This document shows positions 23,416 through 33,785 of a stretch of 64,000 nt of DNA, piece after piece. The DNA comes from Turritopsis dohrnii (taxonomy: Eukaryota; Cnidaria; Hydrozoa; Anthoathecata; Oceaniidae). The DNA lies in assembly GCA_027922465.2 (NCBI GenBank), contig BQMF02000028.1, positions 992,001 to 1,056,000 of the forward strand, in the 5' to 3' direction. The notes beneath the pieces are model-generated. The model did not search any database and was not told the DNA's origin. It was given only the letters and a program-made list of their open reading frames with translations. The translations under genes were made by a program, and so were the position numbers. The number at the start of each line of letters is the position of its first letter. Position 1 is the stretch's first letter.

Positions 23416-24270
23416 TCAGGACATCTTATTCATCTCTATCTGGCATTCCCAGCATGTCGTCTTGGGAAAAGGGGGATCAGATACATGCTTACTGGATTGT
23501 TGTTGTTTATGATATGAGGAGATTGCTGCAGTGGTACTAGAATGCTTGGTTAGCGCATCTCTGGCCATCTCTTTAGATTCAAAGTAGGTGACCGTGTCCT
23601 CGGTGGACCGATCATCTAACTCGTGCCAACCCAGAACTTCTCGCTTAACTTCATCGTCAGCGATGCCAGCGATCATGACATCCTTGACAATCACGTCAGT
23701 AAAGTCAACTCTTTGAGTACATGTATGATTCGAACATTGAACTGCATATGCACAGGTTGCCGCCTTCCCTTTTATCCTAGAGTAGAATGAACGAGCATTC
23801 TCGCCATCTCGTTGCTTAAAAGAGAGTAGGTCAGCTCTTCGAACACTGACCGCAACAGGTATAACGGCGAGTTTTTTTATCAGAGCGAGCAAGGTGGCTT
23901 CTGATGTTGTAGCTATGTCAATACTACTTCCCCGCAGGATGTCATTTCCCAGTGTCTCGTCACAACATCCAAAGAGTTGTTGGGTGGTTTCTGTTGTGGC
24001 AAGGGCCGTGCCTTGCTTGAAAATTTGCCATCGAGCATAGAAGGCATTCCACGCCTCTTCCGAGGATCCTCCAGAGATGACAGGTCGATCAATTTTGGGG
24101 GCTCTTTGCTTTGAGGTGGCAGCCCCAGTGTGCACATTATTATGGACCATTAGTAGGGCAGCGACAACAGCTTGATCGACATCATCGGTTGCAAAAGGGC
24201 AACCATCAATTGGGCAATGAATAACTGGCATCTTCAAAATACTCTTGGTCACCAGGATTGATATAACCAC
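23416..24270 (-). pseudogene. Gypsy gag-like ORF
   Basis: About 280 residues, with an N-terminal C..C..H-type segment (CPIDGCPFATDD), a central capsid-like helical region (AWNAFYARWQIFKQGTAL..) and a C-terminal start of a zinc knuckle (CWEC). It lies directly downstream of the 5' LTR. The true start is probably the internal Met at MPVIHCPIDG, which follows the leader. Confidence 0.7.
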
Positions 24271-24309
24271 AAGGATAATGATAACTGTGTAGACAAGAAG
24301 ATAACCACA

Positions 24310-24420
24310 TAAACAAATGTCGTTCTTATTAGTTGTAATATTTATATACTAAAAGAATGTGGTTATCTAAACGAAAGAATACAAACATAACTTAATGTCA
24401 TTAAACGCATAGTCTCTACA
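24310..24420 (-). repeat. Gypsy 5' LTR
   Basis: Near-identical to 19373-19479. On the minus strand it begins TGTAGAGACTATGCG at 24420, next to the CTTAG duplication. The inner end is less well conserved than the rest of the repeat. Confidence 0.8.
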
Positions 24421-24425
24421 CTTAG

Positions 24426-24924
24426 CTGTATGTTATTACTGTTATGTGGAGATATTCATTCGTGTCCTGGGCCAGATGACGTAAGCTCATTTTTAAAACT
24501 ACGTGGCATGAAGATTTTTCATCAAAACGTTCGAAACCTACAGAGGAACCTTGAAAATATTAGAGGTTTACTTAATCTTTACAAACACATGGACATTTTT
24601 GCTCTCACAGAGACGCATATTACAACACAGCCAAAGTCGTTATTTGATATTCCGGGGTACAATTTTCTGAGTCGAAATCGAAAGGATGGTCGATATGGTG
24701 GAGTTGGGATGTATATCTCATCCAATATCCAGTTTATAAGAAGACAAGATCTCGAGGATGACAAAATTGAATGTATTTGGATCGAAATACTGTGTAAATC
24801 GGCCAAAAACTATCTGATTTGCTATATATACAGACCCCGGTTTCATCAAAATATCTTCCTAAAGATTTTAACGAACGGTTTCACAATATGTTGGCAGTGG
24901 CAACTTCAGAAAACAAAGAGATAA
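24426..24924 (+). pseudogene. CR1 endonuclease domain
   Basis: It opens with CMLLLLCGDIHSCPGPDD, followed by the APE-type endonuclease start (KIFHQNVRNLQRN), the catalytic TETHI box and YGGVGMYIS. These enzymes nick target DNA to prime reverse transcription. The domain is cut short by a frameshift near 24900; the rest of the endonuclease (FSDHELIG, with the conserved SDH) is in the frame 24990-25229. Confidence 0.8.
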
Positions 24925-24989
24925 TTGCTTTGGGAGATGTCAACGTAAATTATCTCCAATGAGATGACCATAAAGATTTTAAAGAAATA

Positions 24990-25620
24990 TTGTCACTAAT
25001 GGGACTCAAACAATTGATTAAACAGCCCACAAGAATTTGTGAAACAACTGCAACACTTATTGACATTATTGCATCTAATAAAGCTAAAAATATAAGAAAC
25101 GCAGCAGTATTTCCGTTTGGCTTCAGTGATCATGAGTTAATTGGTTGTATACGTAAACAAAACCATCACAAGTTTTCCCCAAAAGAGATGTCGCGATTAC
25201 AGACATTACAACCACATAGAGATGAATAATGAACTTAGAAATGCTGATTGGTCACCCGTTTACAATACCAATGACACAAACACTGCTTATTGTGCTTTCT
25301 ATGACATTTGTCGAAAAATTTTTGATAAATATGCTCCAATGATATCAAAAAGAGTTTAATCTAAACCTGCTCCTTGGCTCACTGCTGAGATAAAAACCCT
25401 CATGAATGACCAAGATAAACTCCTGAAAAGATATCGCAAAACAAAAAGTGACTTTGATAAGAGAGATTATCAGAAGAAAAGAAATTGAGTGAATATACTC
25501 CTACGTAAATCCAAAGCGCAATACAGCAAAGAACTTTTAAATGAAAATTCAAATGATCCTGGCTCTTTTTGGAAAGCCTTGAAAACAATATACCCCTTGT
25601 CATCAAAACAATCACAATGA
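24990..25620 (+). pseudogene. CR1 endonuclease end and linker
   Basis: GLKQLIKQPTRI..ATLIDIIASN and FSDHELIG are the terminal motifs of the APE-like domain. After a frameshift near 25190 the linker continues (YAPMISKRV, then SKPAPWLTAEIKTLM). At least three in-frame stops (after KRV, after KRN and near 25618) break it. Confidence 0.7.
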
Positions 25621-26259
25621 AATCAAATGTTCGAAGTTGGTAGTGAGAAAACATCAGATAGTAAAAAAGTTTCAAATGGTTTCAAATCATTCTTCTCCCG
25701 CGTTGTGGAGAACCTCAAATCGAAAGCAATCCCTCTGAAAGATTTTGTTTGGAGCAAACCAACATCATTGCAAGCAAGAACTTACAAATCATTTCGCTTT
25801 AAACTTGTAACTCCCGATGAAATAAACAAACATCTCAAGAAACTCCATCGTAAAAAAGCAACCGGATGTGATGATTTGCCAGCAACCTTCCTAAAGGACG
25901 CTCGAGAGATCATAAAGTCACCACTAGCACATATAATAAACCTTTCCTTTAAACATGGAATCGTACCAAATGAATGGAAGTCAGCCCGTATTGTACCGGT
26001 TTATAAATCTGGACCAAAATCAGTTTTAGACAATTATCGCCCCATATCAATCCTACCAACCATCTCAAAAATTATTGAAAGGATTACTCACAAGCAATTA
26101 ATAACTTTCCTGGAAGAAAACAAACTCTTAAACAGTTACCAATTTGGTTTTCGCAGAAAAATGTCCACTGAGCACGCTGTTACATTATTTCTTGACTCCA
26201 TCCGTAAAAAAAGGCCATTTAGTTGGAGCCTGCTTTATAGATCTGTCCAAAGCATTTGA
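25621..26259 (+). pseudogene. CR1 reverse transcriptase, N-terminal half
   Basis: It carries RT signatures: KATGCDDLPATFLK, NEWKSARIVPVYKSG, NYRPISILPTISKIIER and LLNSYQFGFR. It ends at a frameshift near 26210 inside the motif leading to GAFIDLSKAFDTV, which lies in the next frame (26144-26989). Confidence 0.85.
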
Positions 26260-26989
26260 TACCGTTAGCCATGCAAAATTGTTAGCTAAACTACCCGCTT
26301 ATGGCATACATGATCGTGAATTTGACTGGTTTACAGATTATTCATTTTTTCGAACAGCAACGATAGACTACAACCAAAACCTGTCTGAGCCCTTCCAAAT
26401 CACATCAGGAGTCCCACAGGGCTCTATCATGGGCCCTCTTCTCTTCTTGATGATCTTTAATGACCTACCTGACGTCATCAAACACTGTCAAATCGTTGAT
26501 GCGAAATCCGGGGATGATATTGCAAAGTTGCTTACAGAAGATCTTGCCAATGTCTCGAGCTGGTTTGATGAAAATGAACTTATAATGAACTTACACAAGC
26601 GAAAAACCGAAGCACTCCTATTCGGCACAACTAAAAAAGTTAATGCCCATCTAAAAGACTTCCAGGTGTATGTTAATGATTGTAGTATTACTGTTACAAA
26701 GGAGTACAAGTATCTTGGGGTAACTATTGATAGTACCTTAAATATGAATTTGTTTTTTGACCCCTGCTATAAGAAAGCGTCTTCCAGACTGAATCTTCTT
26801 GCAAAGCGGATGTTCATGTTAAATGTTGATGCTGCACGAGCAATCTACCATAGTATGATACTTCCAACTTTTACATACTGTGGTCTCCATCTTCTTCAAC
26901 AAACTTCTTCACAAGAAAAGAAACTAGTATCTTTCCACAAAAGAGCAGAGAAGATTGTTAGGTTCCAAAGAACTTCGATCCGTCAGTAA
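26144..26989 (+). pseudogene. CR1 reverse transcriptase, C-terminal half
   Basis: It contains GACFIDLSKAFDTVSHAKLL (motif A) and SGVPQGSIMGPLLF (motif B). The catalytic FADD/YADD box is absent: the text goes from IKHCQIV straight to DAKSGDDIAKLL, consistent with a short in-frame deletion. The thumb region (YKYLGVTIDSTL) is present. The last part continues at 26955-27260. Confidence 0.8.
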
Positions 26990-27260
26990 TGAAAACAAAA
27001 AGCATGCATGCATCTTTGTTAAATCCTGCTTGGAAGGAGAAGTTATTGATCCACTCATTGACTATTTCAAACTATCCACTCATAGTAAGAATACAAGAAA
27101 CAATTCAAAGCTTATTGTTCTCCCTGTGATCAAGAGAGAATATGCCAGGAAAGGTTTTTATTATAATGGAGCGAAAATTTTTAACTCGCTCCCTCTGGAG
27201 AGCAGAGCTCTAGTAAATAAAGAATTTCTGCATTTTCTAGATACATTTTTCAAATTTTAA
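26955..27260 (+). pseudogene. CR1 ORF, C-terminal end
   Basis: The frame-shifted continuation of the CR1 protein (HACIFVKSCLEGEV..IDYFKLSTHSKNTRNN.. to a stop at 27258-27260). The downstream 3' UTR runs to about 27417. Confidence 0.65.
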
Positions 27261-27417
27261 CAGCATTTTAGCAACATTTTAACCTTATTTATATCTATTT
27301 ATTATACTATGTAAATTATTTTATTTAATTTTATTATTTACTGGACAAACGTTCATAACAGCTGTAAAGTTGAAGTGTTTTATCCAGAATAAATAATCGT
27401 AATATTCGTAAAATAAA

Positions 27418-28010
27418 AGAGAGCCGTAACTGCATCTTTGGTTCTCTTTGGACAAAATCGAACCGATAGAACCAAGGTGGTGGAATATAAGATGTAATCG
27501 TTCATCCACGGAACATAAGTCACATTTCGCGAGATTTTGCGTCTCAGATAGCCGTAATTGCATGTTTGGTTCTCTTTGGACAAAATCTGAACCGATAGAA
27601 CCAAGGCGCCGGAATATAAATATAATCGTTCATCCACGGAATATAAGCCACCTCTCGCGAGGTTTTGTATCTTAGAGAGCCGTAACTGCATCTTTGGTTC
27701 TCTTTGGACAAAATTCGAACCGATAGAACCAAGGTGGTGGAATGCAAGATACAGTCGTTCATCCATGTAATATAAGTTACTTCTCGCGAGTTTTTGTGTA
27801 TTAGACAGCCGTAAATGGATCTTTGGTTCTCTTTGGTCAAAATCCGAACCGACAGAACCAAAGCGGTGGAATACAAGATATTATCGTTCATCCACGGAAC
27901 ATAAGCCACCTTTCGTGAGATTTTGTGTCTCAGATATCGGTAACTGCATCTTTGGTTCTCTCTGGACAAAATCCAAACCGATGGAACCAAAGGTGGTACA
28001 CTTCCGTTGT
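27418..28010. repeat. 128/129-bp tandem repeat, about 4.6 units
   Basis: Unit starts (GCCGTAAC or variants) fall at 27423, 27551, 27679, 27808 and 27937, giving spacings of 128, 128, 129 and 129 bp. Each unit contains TTTGGTTCTCTTTGGACAAA and CGTTCATCCACGGAA. On the minus strand the 129-bp units keep an open frame with a 43-residue period (ENQR...WMND), probably a by-product of the unit length. The same unit is attached to a tRNA-like head at 18973-19130. Confidence 0.85.
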
Positions 28011-28435
28011 CTCGAGATTTTCAAAGCCCTTTCTGAATGAACCTGGGATGAAAGATTCCTGTTATTGTGCAAGCTTGGATTGAAAATCCGGTCTTTTCAA
28101 GATTCAGTGAAGTTGAAACCCAGCTATCGTTCGAATAGGACAAGAAAATATCTAAAATAAATAACACAATATTCGGCTTCAACTAACCACCAGTATTCTA
28201 AAATTCGCCTTTAAATTGATGACAACATAGGGGATCAACTGGTGCAAGTGATAGCGAATTCAGAATAGATCGTTTTATTAGCAAAAGGCAAGGAACACTA
28301 AAAAATGGTTAACCGTGTTATTACTTTGTTCTAGTTTGTAAAAATATGATGTCATCAAAAACTTTGCTTTAATGGATCAGTGCATGTAATTTGTTTGAAA
28401 GAACAGCAATATATATTAATATAATATAATATATT
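28011..28435. other. Stretch with no recognised gene
   Basis: AT-rich sequence between the tandem array and a small MITE. No coding signal or repeat was recognised. Confidence 0.4.
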
Positions 28436-28552
28436 TGTTACGGGGAACATGATAAATTGGGAATTATGCATACTCCCCGGTTATTATGCATAAAAACCGT
28501 AACTGTAACCCTTACTGAACGCTGTCCGGTATTCATCACAAACCCCGTAACA
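28436..28552. mobile_element. Small MITE-like inverted-repeat element
   Basis: Perfect 10-bp inverted ends TGTTACGGGG (28436-28445) and CCCCGTAACA (28543-28552), 117 bp in all, in a TA-rich setting. It could alternatively be an end of a larger element. Confidence 0.5.
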
Positions 28553-28812
28553 TATGCATCAGCGTGAATCATGTATCGAGAAAACTGCAAAGAAGACTGG
28601 AGTTGGAGCTGGACTTCTGCATGTTTGCTTACTGGATCTGAATAATATGATGATACTTACTATACTTGTTGATTTTTTTCATGTTTGTAAGAATTTACAA
28701 TAACCTAAGGGGATAAAAAAATGAAATCTTTTACAATTTAACAGTTTTGGTCGCTGTTGCTATAGTTTATTTTTTAAATAATTTCTGTACCAGAAGAAAA
28801 AATTACATTGAT

Positions 28813-29563
28813 TCAGAAGTTATTTGTTGTCATGTACGGTAGTTGGGTTTTCAGCTTTTTGGTCGCCGCGTTTTGCTGTTCGTTCACTTCTGAATTCAAA
28901 TTCTTGAGGTGAGGCCACATAGATATATTGTACGCCACAGCACAACCTGAAAGATAGAAATATCAGAATTGCTTCATTTAGTTGTTTTCCAATTGTGTAC
29001 ACTATGTACATCTCTATAATTATTCTGTATAATGTAACTATACCATTCTTTCGTTACCTTTCCAGTATATAATCTGAGATAAATTTACCTGTATGGTTTT
29101 TCCAATGAAATCGATCTGACACAAAAAGTGTTTCTTTGAAGAATACAGGGTCACGAATCAAACAATACGTATGTAATCCGCATGCATTGTCATGTACTAT
29201 AACTTTCGGAGCTAAATTACGAACGTAGTGATTATTGTTTGATACTAAAATAAATATAATAACATATATACTAAATATAAAGCTTTGCTACCTTTTTGAA
29301 ACCACATTTTGAAAATCGTAAACGGAACATTTGGTGATTTTTGACTCTCCATCACGCCGTAACAAACACCTACACAGTGAAATAAAAGATCAATAGACTT
29401 TTTCATTAATCAAATCATCTAATTTTGAGTAATTTTGTCTGGTGAAAACATGAATACTAAAAATATTACCATGAGGACAATAAATTGTAAATATTCTAGG
29501 TAACAAGGTTGGGTGGCCTTTGTATAGTTTTCTACATGCAGTTGTGGTGAGGACTTCTCTATC
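28813..29563 (-). CDS. KDZ-type transposase, catalytic C-terminal exons
   Basis: Four minus-strand exon pieces join in one frame with phase-1 introns: 29563-29470 (REVLTTTACRK..LLPRIFTIYCPHG), 29369-29292 (VCYGVMESQKSPNVPF), 29244-29089 (VIVHDNACGLHTYCLIRDP.. to DRFHWKNHTG) and 28946-28813 (CAVAYN..LNSEVNEQQNAATK.., stop 28813-28815). All have GT..AG borders. The pattern HDNAC..FHWKNHT..C..NSEVNEQ is that of KDZ (Kyakuja-Dileera-Zisupton) DDE transposases, with the catalytic Asp and Glu visible. The 5' part of the first exon lies at 32972-33070, on the other side of an inserted retrotransposon. Confidence 0.75.
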
Positions 29564-29830
29564 TTTTTTTTTTTTTTTTTTTTTACAAAAAAGAATGTAT
29601 TTCATAAAAATTTAAGATGCATATATACATAAAAATAATAGCGACATTAGGTATGTACAATATTCTAGAGTAAATTAAAATCATGACAGCACGCTATCAT
29701 GAACAATATCAAATTCCTCGACATTCTTGCCCCTATGTTTGGTAATGGAACGACTGCCTCTAACACACATAAGGGAGGAGCGCAGAATCAGGAACGAGAG
29801 CTTGCATTTGATGAGGGAGAGGACTTTTGC

Positions 29831-31069
29831 TTAGCGGCATCCTGTTTTACTAGCAATTCTTTCTGCAAGGTGTTTGTGAAACATCGAACACTCTTTGGCC
29901 ATACCCCCGTTAACCGAGTAAACTAATGGAGTAAAAGAGCCGTGCTCAATGTTCATGATCCTTCGATTGTATTGCCTCTTCTTCTCTGCTTCGTGTTTTC
30001 TGAATATCTTCTCTGTGGTCATATGTGCTTGACTGCTAGCGTTAGTGTTCGTAATTCTAACGTCAAAAAAGGCATTCTGACCATCCCGCCAGAATCCTCT
30101 TGCACGTACGTCTGGTTTCGCGTTATCTCCTGTCAGTCCTTCCACAGTTTCACCGTCAATGGGCTGGAGTTGAGGCTCGGTTTCTACGTCATTGCAAATG
30201 ATTTTTAGCAAATGAGATTCAAAATCTCGGACATTATTGTGTCGTATTGTGACAAATCCTCCAGTTTTGCAGTTCAAGGCATGCGTTACACTATTTGGTT
30301 GATCACAGGGACATTTCGAAGGTAGGCCTTTCAGTTCTTGTCCATACCGTAAAGCAATGGCATCCCTGAACTCGGATTTGTTCAGGACAAAGCCATATTC
30401 TTCTAACGGAAGAGCCGAAAGCCAGTTTGACGCGCCTGGCTCTCTTGCATCGTTAACGGCTTTCAATGTCCGTTGATCAAGACTCTTTTCGATTTCTTTC
30501 TCTTTTTCATTAACATAATCAACTCGCTCTTTAGCTATTTCGGATTTCAGTGTTCTTACCACGCTATTGTCAGGTATGTCTTCGCCTTGCAGAATCATCA
30601 CGGCTACGAGTGGTGCTGTGACTTTCAAAGAGCCGTGATACTGGTTTTCAGAAACATCGGATAGAATAGGTATCCTGAGTCCTCCTCGTTGGATGGGAAG
30701 TGAATATAGGTCACGTTCCTGTACTGTGACAAAACTCTGAAGAACGGCTGGAAGAAATTCAGATGTGATTTTTTCGTCTAGTGGTTGAAGAAATTCATTC
30801 ATTTTCTTGATTGTTCGCATGAAGAATTTGTGAAGCATGCCATGTACAAAAGCAGCATATGCAGCATGTGGCTGTGATCGTGCATATTCGGTGAGTCGAT
30901 CAATCTCGTCACACCAAGCTCTTACTTTCTCATTTACGTATTGTGCTTTAAAGTTGTCACTGCCGAGAGCAGCACCAAGATGTCTTTTTCCCTCGCAGGT
31001 AAATTTTACACCTGTCCCGATGAAAATTCTCTCAGCTTGTTGAAGCAGAGTTCTTTCTTTTAGTATTAG
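29831..31069 (-). pseudogene. RLE retrotransposon ORF, thumb, zinc knuckle and endonuclease
   Basis: In frame with 31070-32428 after a single TGA at 31070-31072, which stands where a Trp codon is expected (ASKS-stop-LILKE). It contains VKFTCEGKRHLG, PHAAYAAFVHG, a CCHC knuckle (CPCDQPNSVTHALNC) and the endonuclease core with KPDVRA and FFDVRI, consistent with a PD-(D/E)xK nuclease. The ORF ends at 29831 and the 3' UTR is about 250 bp. Confidence 0.8.
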
Positions 31070-32428
31070 TCAGCTTTTAGAAGCATTTACATAATACCCA
31101 ACTTTGCGCCCTTCTGCAACCATTTTATCCCACCATTTTCTAAGTTCAAGTAGCTTCCCAGCACCAGTAATATCATCTGCCAGACTCACTTGGTTCACCG
31201 AGGGTATATCGTTTTTAAGTGCTCTCAGCAGCGTGCTTGTTCCCAGAGCGTAGAATGGCATTGCCAAGTTATCGCCCTGGGTAGTTCCTTCAACAGATGA
31301 GATTTCTCCACCACCGAGTACAATCATTCTCACTGGCTTTCTGTAGGTGTTAATGGGTATGGTGGAAAAGGCTGGGCATATGATGCGAATATTGTGCAAT
31401 GCCACCATTCTATTTAATGAATTAAAGGCATTAGTAGCGTCTACGAGAACTACAGCATCGGAGTTTTCGTCCTCGAATATCTTCCTCATAGAGTGGATTG
31501 CGGCTTCAGCCCCACCTTGTATACCAGTTGCAGTTTGCAATGGGCCTGCTGCTTGCTGTATTTCAGTTTTTAGAACCCAGTTGATGCATTTTCCGACTAT
31601 TCTCCTCAGAACTTCTCCAATCCCAATCGGTCGAATACCGGGATTTTTATTCAATGGAATGAGTCGGCATGAAACAAACGCGTCAAGGGTGGCAGGATCA
31701 ATAACTTGAGTAGCAATTTTTCTCGCTAAGGTGGCTATTTGCGTACGGAGTTCTTTATTCTCGCGTTTGTACTTCACTCCTGTCAAAATATGGCGATATT
31801 GTTCAGCATCCAACTGAGAGGGGCCACCAGCGCCTTTAGTGAGACTAGCCGCCTTGTGGATCATTGTTTCGTCGATATCATCATAAAAAGATGGTAGTAC
31901 GCTGTCTATTGGTCCAGATAGCAGAGTTTCGTCTTCAATATGGGCTGCTGCGGGATGCTTATTTTGAAGCTCTTTTAGGACATCTGCATCTACGGTAATT
32001 ATACCAGCATCCTCATCAGAAAGCATTTTTAAAGCGGCTTTTGTCTTTCCTTGAAAAATGAGTCTCGAAAACACTTTTGCACGATCGTCCTTGGTTCTCC
32101 GGGTGTTTGAAATCAGTCTGGCTTGGATGGTTCGGCATTCCCGGACTAGGTCAATGATCTGGCCTTCTTTCCAGATTTTCATTCTGTCTTCGACCTTCTT
32201 ACAGTGATCTTTTGCCTTGCTTGTTTTGCTCGGTTTCTGGAGTATAAGGATGGGTAAGATCATGTATACTTTGAGTGCTATTCCTTGAAACTCGCTTCCC
32301 CGGTTGAAATGGTCTAACCATTTCGTCAGTTCATTAATAAATTCCTTGGATGCTTTTCCCGTGGGAAGTTTGAATAGGTTCTTTCTCCATCTTATAATTT
32401 CCTCGTATGTATCACAGATAATTTTCAC
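31070..32428 (-). pseudogene. RLE retrotransposon reverse transcriptase
   Basis: RT motifs in order: GAGGPSQLDAEQYRHIL, ACRLIPLNKNPGIRPIGIGE (close to it), VVLVDATNAFNSLNR (motif A), VEGTTQGDNLAMPFYALG (motif B) and SLADDITGAGK (motif C, with LADD instead of FADD/YADD). It opens with a GTG-type start context and overlaps the zinc-finger frame by four bases, so the two were probably one ORF joined across a frameshift or by a translational coupling. It ends at a TGA where relatives would have Trp. Confidence 0.85.
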
Positions 32429-32712
32429 GAACTCTCTCCCTTCGAGACCATAACATGATGATGTCGGGTAGCGTTGTACTCCGGAAGATTCGGTATTCGG
32501 GATTCGGTTTCTAGTTCTATGGATACCTCGTCAATGTCAACAATCGCGGTAGTTTCTATTTGTTCATTAAGTTTTGTCAAGTTTGTTGCTTCAAATGTCT
32601 CGTTAATAACTCTATCTATTGCAACATAGTTTTTGTGAACACGTGTTAAGTGAATCTTTAGTCCAGTGGGATTTTTAAATTCTCCATTACATAGATTACA
32701 TATAGAAACCAT
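32425..32712 (-). pseudogene. RLE retrotransposon N-terminal zinc-finger region
   Basis: Starts MVSICNLCNGEFKNPTG and carries one C2H2 finger (CNLC..HLTRVH), followed by an acidic linker. N-terminal C2H2 fingers in R2-type elements bind target DNA. The frame ends in a TGA four bases into the RT frame. The 5' UTR extends to 32971. Confidence 0.75.
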
Positions 32713-32971
32713 GTCTCGTCGTAAAGTTGTGTGTGGAAGTTTTTTTTTTAAAATAACATAAATGTGAAAAACGACTTAATTCAGCAGTCATCCAGATTAC
32801 CAAAGAGTTTTAGTTCTTTTCGCTTCAAACTGCTCGCACTGCAACACTTTGTAACCGGAATTGTCTTCTAAAAGTCGATTATATCATGCTACACTAAAAT
32901 TTGTGCAACAACAAAACTTCCTTCATAAAACACGTCTTGCTCATACAGTTGAATGACAGTTACAATGATCT

Positions 32972-33070
32972 GACTTCTCTATCTTGAATGTATCTCCCAC
33001 GTTTTCGTAAAACAGGTATATTAGGGAAACTAAACAATATTTGCATGCTAACCAACACAAGGTCCCGAAG
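32972..33070 (-). CDS. KDZ gene, 5' part of the exon split by the retrotransposon
   Basis: The minus-strand frame LVSMQILFSFPNIPVLRKRG..YIQD reads directly into the target repeat and, across the inserted element, into REVLTTTACRK at 29563. The exon's 5' splice site could not be placed exactly. Confidence 0.5.
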
Positions 33071-33181
33071 AAATATTCTTTTGTTATCAATAAATTATAA
33101 AAAACAAGGAGTTCATACACTCGACAGGAATGTAAAGGCAAAATCAAAATATAGGACAGAAATCTAACCTGCAAATTTCAG

Positions 33182-33785
33182 AGCTTGAACTTGTGTTAGG
33201 CGTGTTAACTGGAAAAGCAGACTCAAAAGGTTGCTTGGAAAGATCGGCAAGATATAAAACTAGACCTTTCCATTCAGGTGGCAAGCAAGTTTCTATCTGC
33301 AAGCACGACAGTATTTAAAAAAAAACTGGGAGGTGATTTTGTATAGATCTTAATAATTCGTAGTTGCCTTTTACATCAGATTCAAACAAACTTTCTGCTA
33401 AACTGTAAACAAAATCGTTCGGTTGTATGTACGAACATACCGGGCTAACTGTTGAAATGCATTGAAATATATTTTTTATTGGTTTCGGTACCAGAGTCTT
33501 GTTGTATGTACTCAATGTCCACTGTAGAGCGCTGTAGATGGAACGATTATCTTGTCGAAAAACGGCTAACAAATTATATTGTTGAGTAACATAGATTTTT
33601 TGAAAAACCCATTCCTTTAGCAGCACTCTTGATTCTTTTTTCGGCATAGCTATTCTACTTTTATGGTCGCTAAAATTTGCATCAAAAACACATCTTATTC
33701 GACAATGCCGTAATAAACTGATACCGTAAATAGCTTCTCTGTTAGTGTTTACTTTCTTGTTGAATATTACTGATAAACATTTCAA
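33182..33785 (-). CDS. KDZ gene, middle exons
   Basis: A 156-codon open stretch (SDHKSRIAMPKKESRVLLKEW .. YIQPNDFVYSLAESLFE) followed, after a small frame change near 33320, by a piece (CLPPEWKGLVLYLADLSKQ) that ends at a GTTAG-type donor near 33180. It lies between the N-terminal CxxC exon (34045-34254) and the catalytic exons and has the same strand, which supports a single gene. Its own domain is not recognised. Confidence 0.45.

Larger units (their letters stand above)
19373..24420 (-). mobile_element. Gypsy-type LTR retrotransposon inserted in CR1
   Basis: It has direct repeats of about 107-111 bp at both ends (19373-19479 and 24310-24420), each bounded by CTTAG as 5-bp target duplication (19368-19372, 24421-24425). 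On the minus strand a G-rich polypurine tract (CTGGGGGAGA) sits immediately upstream of the 3' LTR, and a TGG-starting sequence likely to be the primer site follows the 5' LTR. Order is gag, protease, RT, RNase H, integrase. Frameshifts, an internal deletion in RNase H and changed catalytic residues show an inactive copy. Confidence 0.88.
19131..27417 (+). mobile_element. CR1-like non-LTR retrotransposon, inserted in the tandem repeat and itself hosting a Gypsy element
   Basis: It encodes an apurinic-type endonuclease followed by reverse transcriptase on the plus strand. The ORF begins at ATG 19325 (MDKRNVFRFRPSKLSL) and continues after the Gypsy insertion at 24421 (CMLLLLCGDIHSCPGP), in frame across the CTTAG duplication. 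The 3' UTR ends near 27417 with an A/T-rich tail, after which the tandem repeat resumes in phase. Several stops and frameshifts make it defective. Confidence 0.8.
29564..32971 (-). mobile_element. RLE-type non-LTR retrotransposon with 12-bp target duplication and poly-A tail
   Basis: The element has a perfect 12-bp direct repeat GACTTCTCTATC at both borders (29552-29563 and 32972-32983) and, on the minus strand, ends in a 21-base A tail (29564-29584). It encodes an N-terminal C2H2 finger, RT, a CCHC knuckle and a restriction-like endonuclease, an order typical of R2/NeSL-group elements. Only one nonsense codon and one frameshift are evident, so it is a young copy. It interrupts a KDZ exon, which becomes continuous if the element and one repeat are ignored. 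Confidence 0.88.

Noticed and set aside
27421..28010. A CRISPR-like array
   Set aside because: The whole 128/129-bp unit is repeated without unique spacers, in an animal genome with SINEs and introns; it is an ordinary tandem repeat.
29699..29926. A 75-codon plus-strand gene
   Set aside because: It is antisense to the 3' end of the retrotransposon ORF.
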